From SAR86 cluster bacterium AG-422-O05 (GTDB lineage Bacteria > Pseudomonadota > Gammaproteobacteria > Magnimaribacterales > D2472), in the NCBI GenBank assembly GCA_003213495.1, contig QCMW01000001.1, positions 124,001 to 188,000 of the forward strand: 64,000 bases of DNA. Reading direction: 5' to 3'. The notes under the pieces were generated by a model, which saw only the letters and a program-made list of their open reading frames with translations, made no database searches and was not told the origin of the DNA. This document shows positions 36,644 through 46,386 of this stretch, piece after piece. Each line of letters opens with the position of its first letter. The stretch's first letter is position 1. The position numbers and the translations under genes were made by a program.

Positions 36644-37609
36644 TTATTTCTTTGAGATCAGTAAAAAACCTTTTTTATAGGTTATGCTACCTCCAGGTTC
36701 TTCCTTATCAGATCTTGACCATGATACTTGTGATTTTGGCCCAGGATCTGAATTTATAAAAGTTTTAACTATTTCTTTCATTATTTTACTATTAGGTACT
36801 GCAAGATTGCATACATTGATGGAATATCTTAATACATCAATGATTAGCGATTCTTGTAAGGTTTTCAATTTATAGATATCTATTTTATGTCCTACCAGCT
36901 CGCCGTATTTTTCCAAGAATAGATTTGTGTAGTTAACATTTCTTTCTTGAACAATATGAGACATGCTATTGATTCTCTGAGCGAAATTATTCCATCTACT
37001 ATCAAGCAATGGAAAAATCTCGTTTCTTAAAAAATTTCTATCAAAGTCGTTAACTTTATTAGAGTCATCTTCAATATAATTAATATTGTGATCTTTTAAA
37101 TAATTTAAAATTTCTTTTTTAGGAATGCCTAAAAAAGGTCTGATTAATCTGCCAGAACCTAGTTTTCTATTCTGTTCGATACCATTAAGACCTTCTACCC
37201 CTGTCCCTCTTAATAATCTCATCAAAATAGTTTCTGCCACATCATCGCTATGATGACCCAATAGAATCTGATTGTTCTCTTCTAGTATGTTTTTAAATAC
37301 CTCAAAACGCGCTCTTCTTGCTGCCGATTCAATGCCGCCACCATCAGAGTTAATACGAACTGATTCAATAATGAGATCAATGTTGCATTTAGAACAAAAA
37401 TCTTTGCAATGTTCAACCCATGCAGAACTATTTTTGGATAAATTATGATTGATATGAACTGCTTTAATATTAGCTAAGAATTTTGAATCCACCTTTGATA
37501 CCAGATGAAGCAGAGCAGATGAATCAGGGCCTCCGCTAAAACCAATAAAAACTTTTTGATTAAGATCAATAATTTCCAATAAGCTTTGGCTTAGCAATTT
37601 AGGAGCCAA
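36644..37609 (-). CDS. tilS: tRNA(Ile)-lysidine synthase
   Basis: Converts C34 of tRNA-Ile(CAT) to lysidine so that it reads AUA. The 321 residues carry the PP-loop FIGFSGGPDSSALLH near the N-terminus and the family segments LGHHSDDVAETILMRLLRG and IRPFL. E. coli TilS has 432 residues; the C-terminal domains are reduced here. The start is TTG (37609), overlapping the accA end by 11 bp; another TTG at 37597 is possible and no ATG is close. The accA-tilS order is conserved in Pseudomonas. Confidence 0.9.
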   Translation of the reverse strand: MAPKLLSQSLLEIIDLNQKVFIGFSGGPDSSALLHLVSKVDSKFLANIKAVHINHNLSKNSSAWVEHCKDFCSKCNIDLIIESVRINSDGGGIESAARRARFEVFKNILEENNQILLGHHSDDVAETILMRLLRGTGVEGLNGIEQNRKLGSGRLIRPFLGIPKKEILNYLKDHNINYIEDDSNKVNDFDRNFLRNEIFPLLDSRWNNFAQRINSMSHIVQERNVNYTNLFLEKYGELVGHKIDIYKLKTLQESLIIDVLRYSINVCNLAVPNSKIMKEIVKTFINSDPGPKSQVSWSRSDKEEPGGSITYKKGFLLISKK

Positions 37610-38546
37610 TTTCTAAAATTCTTTTATATCTTCTATCAAGCAAATCATCTAAAGATAGCTTATTAAGTATAGATAAATTTTTAATTAAAGAACTTTTAAT
37701 ATTTTCAGCCATTAAGTCATAGTCCCTATGTGCTCCTCCAAGAGGCTCAGTAATTATTTCATCAATTATATTTATTTTTTTTAGATCTTTGGAAGAAACT
37801 TTCATAGCTTTTGCTGCTTCAGGTGCTTTATCGGCCTCGCGCCATATTATTGAGGCGCATGCTTCCGGTGATGCTACAGAATATATTGCATATTCAAGCA
37901 TACTTAAATGGTCTCCTACACTAATAGCTAAAGCACCACCTGAGCCACCTTCTCCGCTAACAACCACCAAAATAGGAGTTTTTAGTTCAGACATCGTAGC
38001 AAGGTTTCTAGCAATTGCTTCACTTTGACACCTCTCCTCACCTTCTATGCCAGGATATGCACCAGCAGTATCTACAAAAGTTATTACAGGCAGTGAAAAC
38101 TGTTCAGCAAGCAACATTAATCTTTTAGCTTTCCTATAACCCTCTGGATTTGTCATACCAAAATTTCTTTTTAATTTTTCGTCGGTATCTCTACCTTTTT
38201 CATGGCCAATTACCATAACAGGCATATTTTCTAAAAGGCCAATACCTCCAATGATTGATGCATCATCTCCAAACTGTCTGTCTCCATGTAACTCATCAAA
38301 ATCATCAAAAATTCTTTTTATATAATCTGATGTATGGGGTCTATTAGGATGTCTAGCAACTTGAACAATCTGCCATGTGTCTAATTTTGAGTATATTTTT
38401 TTTGTTAAAGCTTTATTTTCCTTCTCTAAACTTTGAATTTCAGTATTTAGAGCGGGAGAATCAACTGAAGCAGTTCTAAGTGCGCTTAATTTTTGAGCAA
38501 GTTCTTTTATTGGATCCTCGAAACTTAAAAATTTTTCATCGCTCAT
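37599..38546 (-). CDS. accA: Acetyl-CoA carboxylase, carboxyltransferase subunit alpha
   Basis: Transfers the carboxyl group from carboxybiotin to acetyl-CoA, with AccD, in fatty acid synthesis. The 315 residues (E. coli 319) contain ARHPNRPHTSDYI, the glycine-rich GEGGSGGALAI and VDTAGAYPGIEGEERCQS of the carboxyltransferase fold. The start overlaps the dnaE stop by 4 bp. Its partner accD is not in the window. Confidence 0.97.
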   Translation of the reverse strand: MSDEKFLSFEDPIKELAQKLSALRTASVDSPALNTEIQSLEKENKALTKKIYSKLDTWQIVQVARHPNRPHTSDYIKRIFDDFDELHGDRQFGDDASIIGGIGLLENMPVMVIGHEKGRDTDEKLKRNFGMTNPEGYRKAKRLMLLAEQFSLPVITFVDTAGAYPGIEGEERCQSEAIARNLATMSELKTPILVVVSGEGGSGGALAISVGDHLSMLEYAIYSVASPEACASIIWREADKAPEAAKAMKVSSKDLKKINIIDEIITEPLGGAHRDYDLMAENIKSSLIKNLSILNKLSLDDLLDRRYKRILEIGS

Positions 38547-41500
38547 TTTTTAATCTCCAATATATTTTTACCAAATATATCCTCAAGGTAAGATAGATTC
38601 TTCAAAGATGGGCTAAATTTATAATCATCACCTAAATCTATTATAGCCTCGGATTGTTCAGACATTACTTTAACATTTAATGAACAGCTGCCATCTAACC
38701 AAAACTCTTTATTAATTGAATCAAGTTTTGCTGACAAATCTTCAAGCGAAGTGACATCTGATTTTTGCACATCAATTATTACTTCTTTAATTAATCTTAT
38801 TAACTCATTATCAATAGCTTTAGCCTCTCTAATTCTCATTCTAAACATAGTATTGCCTAATTCTTTAGATCTATAATCATCAAACTCAACCAATCCCTTT
38901 AAATTAACTATTTCACCTTCTTTGATAATACTATGACAATTCTCTAAAACATCGCTTGAAATTATTCCATCCATAGACCCTGTTCCATCACTAAAATTTA
39001 CAAATATGAGAGGCTGGCCTTTTCTATCTTTTATTTGTCTAACATTATTTATCAAACATACTAACGATGCTTTTTGAGTATCATTTGTTACTTGTTGAAT
39101 TGCGAGAGTGCGTAAATTTTTTATTTTATTATCAATTGCTAAAACTGGATGCCCAGATAAATAATATCCTAAAGATTTTTTTTCAAACTCTAACTTTTCA
39201 GTTAATTTTAGTTTTGGTAAATCTTTAAATTTTTCATAGGGATTAAAATCTTCTTCTACTTGAGCGAATAAGTCACCACTTTTAAGATTATTTTTTGCAA
39301 ACCTATTAGCTCCATCTCTGACCATATCTTTAACACACTCAATTGCAACATTTCTTGTGGGCGCCAATGAATCAAATGCTCCAGAATAAGATAAGGCTTC
39401 TAGCGATTTTTTTCCTCCAAGTTTTACATCTATTTTCTGTGAAAAATCCCATAAGTTTTTAAGTTTAATACTAGATCTTTTCTTGCAAACATGATCTATA
39501 AAAGAACTAGCTACGCCCTTTATTGCTCCTAAGCCGTACTCTATTTCTTTATTAGCATTCACAAAAAATCTTTTTTTTCCTAAAAGAATATTTGGTTTTA
39601 ATACCTTAATGTTCATTCGAGAACATTCTTGAATTAATGAATATATTTTATCAGTATTGCTTAGTTCAGATGATAAAACTGATGCCATAAAATACTCCGG
39701 AAAATATGTTTTAAGATAAGCTGTTTGATAAGATATTAGAGCATAAGCTGCAGAATGAGACTTGTTGAAACCATACTCAGCAAATTGATTTATTAAATTA
39801 AAAATATGTTCTGCATTTTTAGTTGAAATATCATTTTTTGCGCAGCCATTTACAAATATCTCTCTTTGCTCTTCCATTTCCTCCTTTTTTTTCTTGCCCA
39901 TTGCTCTTCTAAGAATATCTGCTTGTCCTAGTGAAAATCCTGCTAACACTCTTGCAGCTTCCATAACTTGTTCCTGATAAACAATTACTCCATAGGTTTC
40001 TTCTAATATTGGTTCTAATAGTTTATGTGGGTATGTAACTGGACTATTTCCGTGTTTTCTATCTACAAATTCGTCATGCATTCCAGAATTTAAAGGGCCT
40101 GGTCTATATAATGCTAAAAGTGCTGTTATCTCTTCAAATTTAGTTGGCTTCAGTCTTTTAATTAAATCTCTCATTCCAGAAGATTCCAATTGAAAAACTG
40201 CTGTTGTTTTTCCAGATGAAAGAAATTTAAAAACATTTTCATCATCAAGAGGAATTTTGTTTAGATCTAACTTATTAAACTCATCTAAATCTTCATTTAT
40301 TGATTTAACAGCTCTATCAATAACTGTAAGTGTTCTCAGCCCAAGAAAATCAAACTTAACTAAACCTATTTTTTCAACATCATCTTTATCGTATTGAGTC
40401 ATTATAGAATCTGAAGATCGGTCTACATACACTGGACAAAAGTCTGAAATGCTCCCAGGCGCAATTACAACACCGCCTGCATGCTTTCCAACATTTCTGG
40501 CAATTCCTTCGAGCTTATATGCTAGATCAACAATTTCTCTAACTTCACCCTCTTTTCTTATAGTTTCAGCAAAAAGAGGCTGTTCTTTTTTTGCTTGATC
40601 TAATGTAATTCCTGGAGTAAAAGGTATCATTTTGGCGATTCTATCTCCCAAGGGGTGTGGCTTGCCTAATGCTCTTGTAACATCTCTTATCACTGCTCTA
40701 GCAGCCATCGTTCCAAATGTTGCTATTTGTGATACAGCCTCAGAACCATATTTTTGGCTGACATAATCTATTACTAAATCTCTTTTTTCCATACAAAAAT
40801 CAACATCAAAATCAGGCATTGATAATCTTTCAGGATTAAGGAATCTCTCAAACAAAAGTCCATGTTTTATTGGATCTAAAGTTGTAATTCCTAGGGCATA
40901 TGCAACCAAAGATCCTGCACCGGATCCTCTACCAGGACCAACTGGCACATCATTATTTTTTGACCACTCGATAAAATCGTAAACTATTAAAAAATAACTA
41001 GAAAAGCCCATTTTTTTAATTTGATCTAGCTCATAATTTAGCCTTGATTTATATTCATCTTGTTTGTCTTTTGCTAAACCAGAAATTAAGGTATTTAATC
41101 TGTCAGAAGATAATTTTTTTATGAAAGAGTCAAAATCATGCTCTTTAGGAACTGGATATTCAGGCAAAAAGTATCCTTTAGTGCTTAAAGAGACATTACA
41201 CTTTTTAGAAATTTCATTTGTGTTATCAACTAAAAAAGAATAGTCACTAAAAAGAAGTGACATTTCTTTGGATGACTTGAAATACTGTTGATCAGAAAAT
41301 AGTTTTTCTCTATTTGGGTCATTAAGTGTTTTTCCGGTATTAATACATACTTTCGTTTCATGTGTGTCATAGTCATCTTGATTAGAAAATAACACATCAT
41401 TAGTTGCAATAAGGGGTATATTCTTTTCACAAGATAAAGGCAGAATATTCTTAAAATATTCTAATTCATCGGATCTGTTAGTTCTTTGTACTTCTAAGAT

Positions 41501-41989
41501 AAAATCGTCACCAAAAGATTCTCTAAATTTGTCAATTTTTTTGTTTGCGTCTTCAAAATTATTGATTTTTAAATATTCAAAAATATGAGTTCCTCTTCCA
41601 CCAGATATTATTAAAATATCATCTTTTAAGCTAATTAAATCATCAAATTTTATTATAGGAACATTAAAGAAGTTGCTATTGTGAGCATTAGATATAATCT
41701 TCATCAAATTTTTATGGCCTATATTTGTTTTTGCAAGGCACAAAATTTCATAAGATTTGTCATCTCCATCAAATATAGTTCTTATAGTGACGCCTGAAAT
41801 TGGTTTTATGCCAGCTGATTCACATTTATTAAAAAACTTGACCATTCCAAACATATTTGACTTATCTGTTAATGCAACAGACGGCATTGACAATCGCGAG
41901 GCATTTTCGACTATTTGATCTATAGTCAATAATCCCTGTGATATGCTGAATTCTGAGGAAACTCTCAAGTGTGAAAACAAATGGCTCAT
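38543..41989 (-). CDS. dnaE: DNA polymerase III, alpha subunit
   Basis: Replicative polymerase. The 1148 residues (E. coli 1160) begin with a PHP domain (HLRVSSEFSISQGLLT). The polymerase palm follows with catalytic aspartates in MPDFDVDF (near 390), and the fingers contain GPGRGSGAGSLVAYALG. C-terminal HhH and OB-fold regions follow (about 880-1060). It overlaps rnhB at its start and accA at its end by 4 bp each. Confidence 0.98.
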   Translation of the reverse strand: MSHLFSHLRVSSEFSISQGLLTIDQIVENASRLSMPSVALTDKSNMFGMVKFFNKCESAGIKPISGVTIRTIFDGDDKSYEILCLAKTNIGHKNLMKIISNAHNSNFFNVPIIKFDDLISLKDDILIISGGRGTHIFEYLKINNFEDANKKIDKFRESFGDDFILEVQRTNRSDELEYFKNILPLSCEKNIPLIATNDVLFSNQDDYDTHETKVCINTGKTLNDPNREKLFSDQQYFKSSKEMSLLFSDYSFLVDNTNEISKKCNVSLSTKGYFLPEYPVPKEHDFDSFIKKLSSDRLNTLISGLAKDKQDEYKSRLNYELDQIKKMGFSSYFLIVYDFIEWSKNNDVPVGPGRGSGAGSLVAYALGITTLDPIKHGLLFERFLNPERLSMPDFDVDFCMEKRDLVIDYVSQKYGSEAVSQIATFGTMAARAVIRDVTRALGKPHPLGDRIAKMIPFTPGITLDQAKKEQPLFAETIRKEGEVREIVDLAYKLEGIARNVGKHAGGVVIAPGSISDFCPVYVDRSSDSIMTQYDKDDVEKIGLVKFDFLGLRTLTVIDRAVKSINEDLDEFNKLDLNKIPLDDENVFKFLSSGKTTAVFQLESSGMRDLIKRLKPTKFEEITALLALYRPGPLNSGMHDEFVDRKHGNSPVTYPHKLLEPILEETYGVIVYQEQVMEAARVLAGFSLGQADILRRAMGKKKKEEMEEQREIFVNGCAKNDISTKNAEHIFNLINQFAEYGFNKSHSAAYALISYQTAYLKTYFPEYFMASVLSSELSNTDKIYSLIQECSRMNIKVLKPNILLGKKRFFVNANKEIEYGLGAIKGVASSFIDHVCKKRSSIKLKNLWDFSQKIDVKLGGKKSLEALSYSGAFDSLAPTRNVAIECVKDMVRDGANRFAKNNLKSGDLFAQVEEDFNPYEKFKDLPKLKLTEKLEFEKKSLGYYLSGHPVLAIDNKIKNLRTLAIQQVTNDTQKASLVCLINNVRQIKDRKGQPLIFVNFSDGTGSMDGIISSDVLENCHSIIKEGEIVNLKGLVEFDDYRSKELGNTMFRMRIREAKAIDNELIRLIKEVIIDVQKSDVTSLEDLSAKLDSINKEFWLDGSCSLNVKVMSEQSEAIIDLGDDYKFSPSLKNLSYLEDIFGKNILEIKK

Positions 41990-42528
41990 TTAATAATTAC
42001 ACCATTAAATGTTGTCCTATGAATTTCGCAATGTCCAAAATTCTTTAAAGCTTCCAAATGTTTTTTTGTTCCATATCCCTTATTACCCTTAAGGTCATAA
42101 ACAGGAAAAATTGAATCATATTTAATCATTAAATTATCTCTGTAAACTTTAGCAATTATTGATGCTGCACTTATTGCATTCTCAGATGAATCGCCACCTA
42201 TAATCGCCCTCATTGGAATGTCTAAATCAGGTTTAAAAGTACCGTCAACTAAAACCAAAGAAGGTCTAACAGGTAAGTTAAGTATAGCTCTTTTCATTGC
42301 CAGTAAAGAAGCATTAAGAATATTAATTTTATCAATCTTATTACTCGAGACGACACCATAAGCAAAAAAAGATTTTTCTAAAATTAAATCAGCCAAAAAC
42401 TCTCTTCTTTTAGGAGAAATCTTTTTTGAGTCAGTTAATCCTGGTATATCTTCTTTCAAAATTACAGCTGCTGCAACAACCGGTCCTGCCAGACAACCCC
42501 TACCTACCTCATCAGTGCCTGCAATCAT
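41986..42528 (-). CDS. rnhB: Ribonuclease HII
   Basis: Cleaves RNA in RNA-DNA hybrids and removes misincorporated ribonucleotides. The 180 residues start with AGTDEVGRGCLAGPVVAAAV, with the catalytic D-E pair. Further acidic residues are in LVDGTFKPD and a KVYRDNLM segment. It lies 6 bp after lpxB and overlaps dnaE by 4 bp. Confidence 0.96.
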   Translation of the reverse strand: MIAGTDEVGRGCLAGPVVAAAVILKEDIPGLTDSKKISPKRREFLADLILEKSFFAYGVVSSNKIDKINILNASLLAMKRAILNLPVRPSLVLVDGTFKPDLDIPMRAIIGGDSSENAISAASIIAKVYRDNLMIKYDSIFPVYDLKGNKGYGTKKHLEALKNFGHCEIHRTTFNGVIIK

Positions 42529-42534
42529 AATTTT

Positions 42535-43656
42535 TTATATTAAGAATATCTCTTTAGCTGCATTTTCAAAACCCACGCCTTGCAATTTAGCTTTTAGAAT
42601 ATTTGCAATATTTTTTGAATCTTCTTTTAATGAGGATATATCCCTAGAAGCATTATAAATGCTCTCTTTTGTGCATTCATTTTGCAATAATTCACTAAAA
42701 TATCTTTTTCCAAGAAGTAAATTTGGAAGTCCAATATTATCCACTTTTAACATTCTAGAAATAATGGCGTAATTTAAAAAATTTGTTTTATAACAAATTA
42801 TAGGTGGGCAACCTAAAATAGCTGACTCAAGAGTTGCAGTACCTGATGTCACAACTGAAAATTCTGATATTGATAAGAATTCTTTAATTGAATTTTGTTC
42901 TATAACAGCATTAACATTCAGGTCATTAGATAATTTTTGTACTAGATTCATTGTTTTATTATCTGCAACTGGAATAAGAAAAATATGGTCTTTATTTTTT
43001 TTAGAAAATTTCTTCATAAACTCAACATAAATTGGAAACATATTTTGTATTTCACTTTTTCTACTTCCAGGAATTATTGAGATATATTTTTTATTACTAC
43101 TAAAATTTTTGCTTTGAAGAGTAATTTCTCTATCTATTTTGTTTAAATTAGAAAAGGGGTGACCTAAATGGATGCTTTTATGATTATGGTCTTTATAAAA
43201 ATTATGCTCAAAGTCAAACAAGCACATTGTTAAATCAATATATTTCTTGATAGATTTTATTCTATTCTGTCTCCAACCCCAGACAGACGGACTAACAATC
43301 TGAATATTTTTATTTATAGAGTCTGTTTTTAAAGCTTTATGAATTCCTATATTAAAATCTGGAGAGTCTATGCCAATAAAAAAATCAATTTTTTCCTCTC
43401 TAAAAATTTTTATTAAAGATTCTCTTAATTGTGATAGCCTTCTATAATTAATTAGTGGATCGATTAAGCCCATAATATTAATTTCGGAAAAATCGAATAA
43501 TGAACTTACACCTAATGCTTCAAGTTTAGGTCCACCCACACCAAATAAATTAATATCGTGTGTTTTTTGTAACTCAGTTATTAACTCAGCGCCTAACCTG
43601 TCCCCAGAATGTTCACCACAAACAATCCCAATCTTAAGAGGATGATTTTGTGTCAC
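42535..43656 (-). CDS. lpxB: Lipid-A-disaccharide synthase
   Basis: Glycosyltransferase (GT19) joining UDP-diacylglucosamine and lipid X to form the lipid A disaccharide. The 373 residues include GIVCGEHSGDRLGAELI, SPSVWGWRQNRIKSIK and the sugar-nucleotide-binding ISIIPGSRKSEI, with VTSGTATLESAILGCP near the C-terminus. The start is GTG (43656), directly after the lpxA stop. Part of the lpxD-fabZ-lpxA-lpxB module. Confidence 0.95.
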   Translation of the reverse strand: MTQNHPLKIGIVCGEHSGDRLGAELITELQKTHDINLFGVGGPKLEALGVSSLFDFSEINIMGLIDPLINYRRLSQLRESLIKIFREEKIDFFIGIDSPDFNIGIHKALKTDSINKNIQIVSPSVWGWRQNRIKSIKKYIDLTMCLFDFEHNFYKDHNHKSIHLGHPFSNLNKIDREITLQSKNFSSNKKYISIIPGSRKSEIQNMFPIYVEFMKKFSKKNKDHIFLIPVADNKTMNLVQKLSNDLNVNAVIEQNSIKEFLSISEFSVVTSGTATLESAILGCPPIICYKTNFLNYAIISRMLKVDNIGLPNLLLGKRYFSELLQNECTKESIYNASRDISSLKEDSKNIANILKAKLQGVGFENAAKEIFLI

Positions 43657-44436
43657 TTATCTGAGAATTCCTCTTTCAGATGCCTCTACGGAAGCTATAA
43701 AAGTATCGAGATAAATATTTTGAGAATCGTGATTTAATTTCTTCATTTCATTTATGGCTGCATTTATTTTTAGATTCTTTTTATAAACAAGTTTATATGC
43801 TTTTTTTATTAGGCTCATTGATTCCTTTTCGATGCCATTTCTTGTCATGCCTACTGTATTTAATCCTATTACTCTTGCTGGATCTGCAGCCACCTTAAGA
43901 TATGCAGGTATATCCATATTTATTGATGTATTCATTCCAACAAAACAAAAATCGCCCAATTTGCAAAATTGATGAACAGTTGTCAATGCTCCAATTGTTA
44001 TGTTGTTTCCTACGTTTACATGTCCCGCTATTCCAGCATTATTTGCAAAAACATTATGATTTCCAACAACACAATCATGAGCAACATGACTGTATGCCAT
44101 AAATAAATTGTCAGAGCCAATCTTAGTTAATCCTTTATCTTGAACAGTGCCTCTATGAACAGTTACTCCTTCCCTAAAAATATTATTATCTCCAATTTCA
44201 AGTTTTGTTTTTTCTCCTTTAAATTTTTTATCTGGCGTGTCATCACCAATTGTTGAAAATTGATAAAAAGTATTATTGGCACCAATAGATGTTGGCCCTT
44301 TAATAACAACATGACTTATAAGCTTTGTATCCTTCTTGATTTCAACATTTTCTCCAACTATACAGAATGGTCCAATTTCAACTGAATCATCTATCTTCGA
44401 TGATGAATGTACAATTGATGTTTCATGAATAATCAT
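43657..44436 (-). CDS. lpxA: UDP-N-acetylglucosamine O-acyltransferase
   Basis: First step of lipid A synthesis. The 259 residues form a left-handed beta-helix of hexapeptide repeats (about 1-185) and a C-terminal helical domain. The catalytic histidine is in YSHVAHDCVVGNHNVFANN (near 118), and the acyl-binding region around IGALTTVHQFCKLGDFCFVG is present. The start overlaps the fabZ stop as ATGA. Confidence 0.97.
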   Translation of the reverse strand: MIIHETSIVHSSSKIDDSVEIGPFCIVGENVEIKKDTKLISHVVIKGPTSIGANNTFYQFSTIGDDTPDKKFKGEKTKLEIGDNNIFREGVTVHRGTVQDKGLTKIGSDNLFMAYSHVAHDCVVGNHNVFANNAGIAGHVNVGNNITIGALTTVHQFCKLGDFCFVGMNTSINMDIPAYLKVAADPARVIGLNTVGMTRNGIEKESMSLIKKAYKLVYKKNLKINAAINEMKKLNHDSQNIYLDTFIASVEASERGILR

Positions 44437-44876
44437 AGTGCTTTCCTATCTGCACATAAAATTATAGCTGAGCAAACCAGTTCATCGTTCAATTCTGCTT
44501 TACAATCAAATTTCCAAATTCCTCTTTTTTCACTTACAACAGTGCTATATAAATCTAAATTGTCACCCGGTCTAACTCTTTTTCTAAATCTAACTTTATC
44601 TACCCCAGCAAGAACATAAATTGAACCTTCTTCTGGTGTTTTTCCCATTGAAACAAATCCCAGAATACCAGAGGCTTGACCCAAAGCTTCAATAATAATT
44701 ACACCTGGAAATATAGGATTCCCTGGAAAGTGTCCTTTAAGAAAGTATTCCTGATCTGAAATATATTTTTTAGCGTGAATATCGCTATTTTTATTTATAT
44801 TTAAAACCTCATCTACAAACAAAAATGGTTCTCTGTGAGGAAGATATTTTTTTATATCATCTTTTAAGATTTTCAT
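44433..44876 (-). CDS. fabZ: 3-hydroxyacyl-[ACP] dehydratase FabZ
   Basis: Dehydrates 3-hydroxyacyl-ACP in fatty acid elongation and competes with LpxA and LpxD for hydroxyacyl-ACP. The 147 residues have the hot-dog-fold signature GHFPGNPIFPGVIIIEALGQ, with the catalytic histidine and glutamate. It lies 2 bp after lpxD and overlaps lpxA by 4 bp. Confidence 0.97.
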   Translation of the reverse strand: MKILKDDIKKYLPHREPFLFVDEVLNINKNSDIHAKKYISDQEYFLKGHFPGNPIFPGVIIIEALGQASGILGFVSMGKTPEEGSIYVLAGVDKVRFRKRVRPGDNLDLYSTVVSEKRGIWKFDCKAELNDELVCSAIILCADRKAL

Positions 44877-44878
44877 TT

Positions 44879-45814
44879 TTATTTACTGAGTTTTTTTATT
44901 AATACTGAGGACTTTGCCCAGTCTTGATGCTTTTGAGCAGGCATAATTCCAACATAATTTCCAGGCTTCTCAATATTTTTAGTAATTAGTGTATGTGCGC
45001 CAACTGTTACATCATTGCAAATACTTAAATGGCCTAATACTCCTGATAATCCACCCATTTGAAAATTTTCACCAATTATCGAAGAGCCTGCTATTGCGCA
45101 AGATGCTGCAATCGCACTATTTTTACCAAGTACGACATTATGTGCAATGTGAACCAAGTTATCTAACTTTACTCCGTCATGAATCTGAGTATCATCGAGA
45201 GCACCTCTGTCAATTGTACAGTTAGCGCCAATTTCAACATTCTTCCCTATAGATAAGCCTCCCAATTGTTCAATTTTTACATAGCCTTCATCAGAGGGCG
45301 CATAACCAAAGCCCTCTGAACCTAAAATAGTTCCATGATGAATAATTGAATGCGAGCCTACAATCACATCTTTTACTAGTGAGCAATTTGCATGTATTTC
45401 AACACCACTATGTATTTTGCAATTTGGGCCAACATATACATTAGGTCCTATATAAACACTTTCATGCACTTCTGCATCTTTAGATATTGTTGCTGATTTA
45501 TGAATAGATGGTATTTTTATTTCAGAGTCATTTTTAAATATTTTTGAAAGTTGGGCATAAGCAATATAGGGATCATTGCACTTTATATAATTAAATCTAC
45601 TGTCCTCTTTAAAATTTATATCAACTACTACTGCAGAAGCATTTGAATTATCTAAAAGATCAATATATTTAGCATTTGATAAAAATGTAATAGAAGAGCT
45701 ATTAGCATTTTGGACAGCTGATAAATTATCTACAACTGCGTTGGTGTCACCAACAACTTTTCCATTAATAAGTTTAGCTAGTTCCTCTAATTTAAAACTT
45801 ATTTGCTTCGACAC
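44879..45814 (-). CDS. lpxD: UDP-3-O-acylglucosamine N-acyltransferase
   Basis: Third step of lipid A synthesis. The 311 residues (E. coli 341) have an N-terminal uridine-binding domain (about 1-100), then a hexapeptide-repeat beta-helix with the catalytic histidine in VHIAHNVVLG. The C-terminal helix is shorter than in E. coli. The GTG start (45814) overlaps the skp stop by one base (TAGTG). Confidence 0.95.
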   Translation of the reverse strand: MSKQISFKLEELAKLINGKVVGDTNAVVDNLSAVQNANSSSITFLSNAKYIDLLDNSNASAVVVDINFKEDSRFNYIKCNDPYIAYAQLSKIFKNDSEIKIPSIHKSATISKDAEVHESVYIGPNVYVGPNCKIHSGVEIHANCSLVKDVIVGSHSIIHHGTILGSEGFGYAPSDEGYVKIEQLGGLSIGKNVEIGANCTIDRGALDDTQIHDGVKLDNLVHIAHNVVLGKNSAIAASCAIAGSSIIGENFQMGGLSGVLGHLSICNDVTVGAHTLITKNIEKPGNYVGIMPAQKHQDWAKSSVLIKKLSK

Positions 45815-46350
45815 TACTCAGACTGAGAAGTCGCCTCAGCTGCTGCTACATCAAGCATAGAAGTAACATCATCTGTTAGGTCTAATGCAGGATCGCTAAA
45901 CAACATAGTCTCATTTTTTGCTAAAAGAACTTTAATTTGTTTTGCAGCTATTAATTCGCTAATAATTTTCTGCATTGCTGGTCCACTCTGAGCAAATACA
46001 GCTTGAGCAGTCTCTTCTTGAGCTTGTTGGATTTTACCAGCTAGGAATTCTAAATCTCTTCCTTTATCAGCGATATCCTTTTGCATTTCGGCAATCTGCT
46101 CTTGTGATAAAGTTTCTAATTCTTTTTGAAGCTTCTCTGCAATGGCTTGTCTATCTGCTTGAAGTGATTTAGCTTCCTCAAGATTTGAAGAATACTCAGA
46201 ATCCTCTTCTAATGCCTTAAATGCCTCTGAAGCTGCTTGTGTAGATAGAACAGCGGTTCTCATATCTATTACAGCAACGCCATCAAGCGCTGATAGTGGT
46301 GCAGCAATAAACAAAAATGAAATTATGTAAAATTTAATTGTATTTCTCAT
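45814..46350 (-). CDS. skp: OmpH/Skp-family periplasmic chaperone
   Basis: Periplasmic holdase that carries unfolded outer-membrane proteins to BamA. The 178 residues start with a signal peptide (about 1-21; basic start, hydrophobic core, then LSALDG). The short trimerisation strands (VAVIDMRTAV) follow, and then a long coiled coil (about 45-150) rich in Glu, Gln, Ala and Lys, as expected for the jellyfish arms. The C-terminus is more acidic than in E. coli Skp. It lies 36 bp after bamA and overlaps lpxD by one base. Confidence 0.9.
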   Translation of the reverse strand: MRNTIKFYIISFLFIAAPLSALDGVAVIDMRTAVLSTQAASEAFKALEEDSEYSSNLEEAKSLQADRQAIAEKLQKELETLSQEQIAEMQKDIADKGRDLEFLAGKIQQAQEETAQAVFAQSGPAMQKIISELIAAKQIKVLLAKNETMLFSDPALDLTDDVTSMLDVAAAEATSQSE

Positions 46351-46386
46351 ATGTACCCCTTAATGGATTTGAACATTTTATATTAA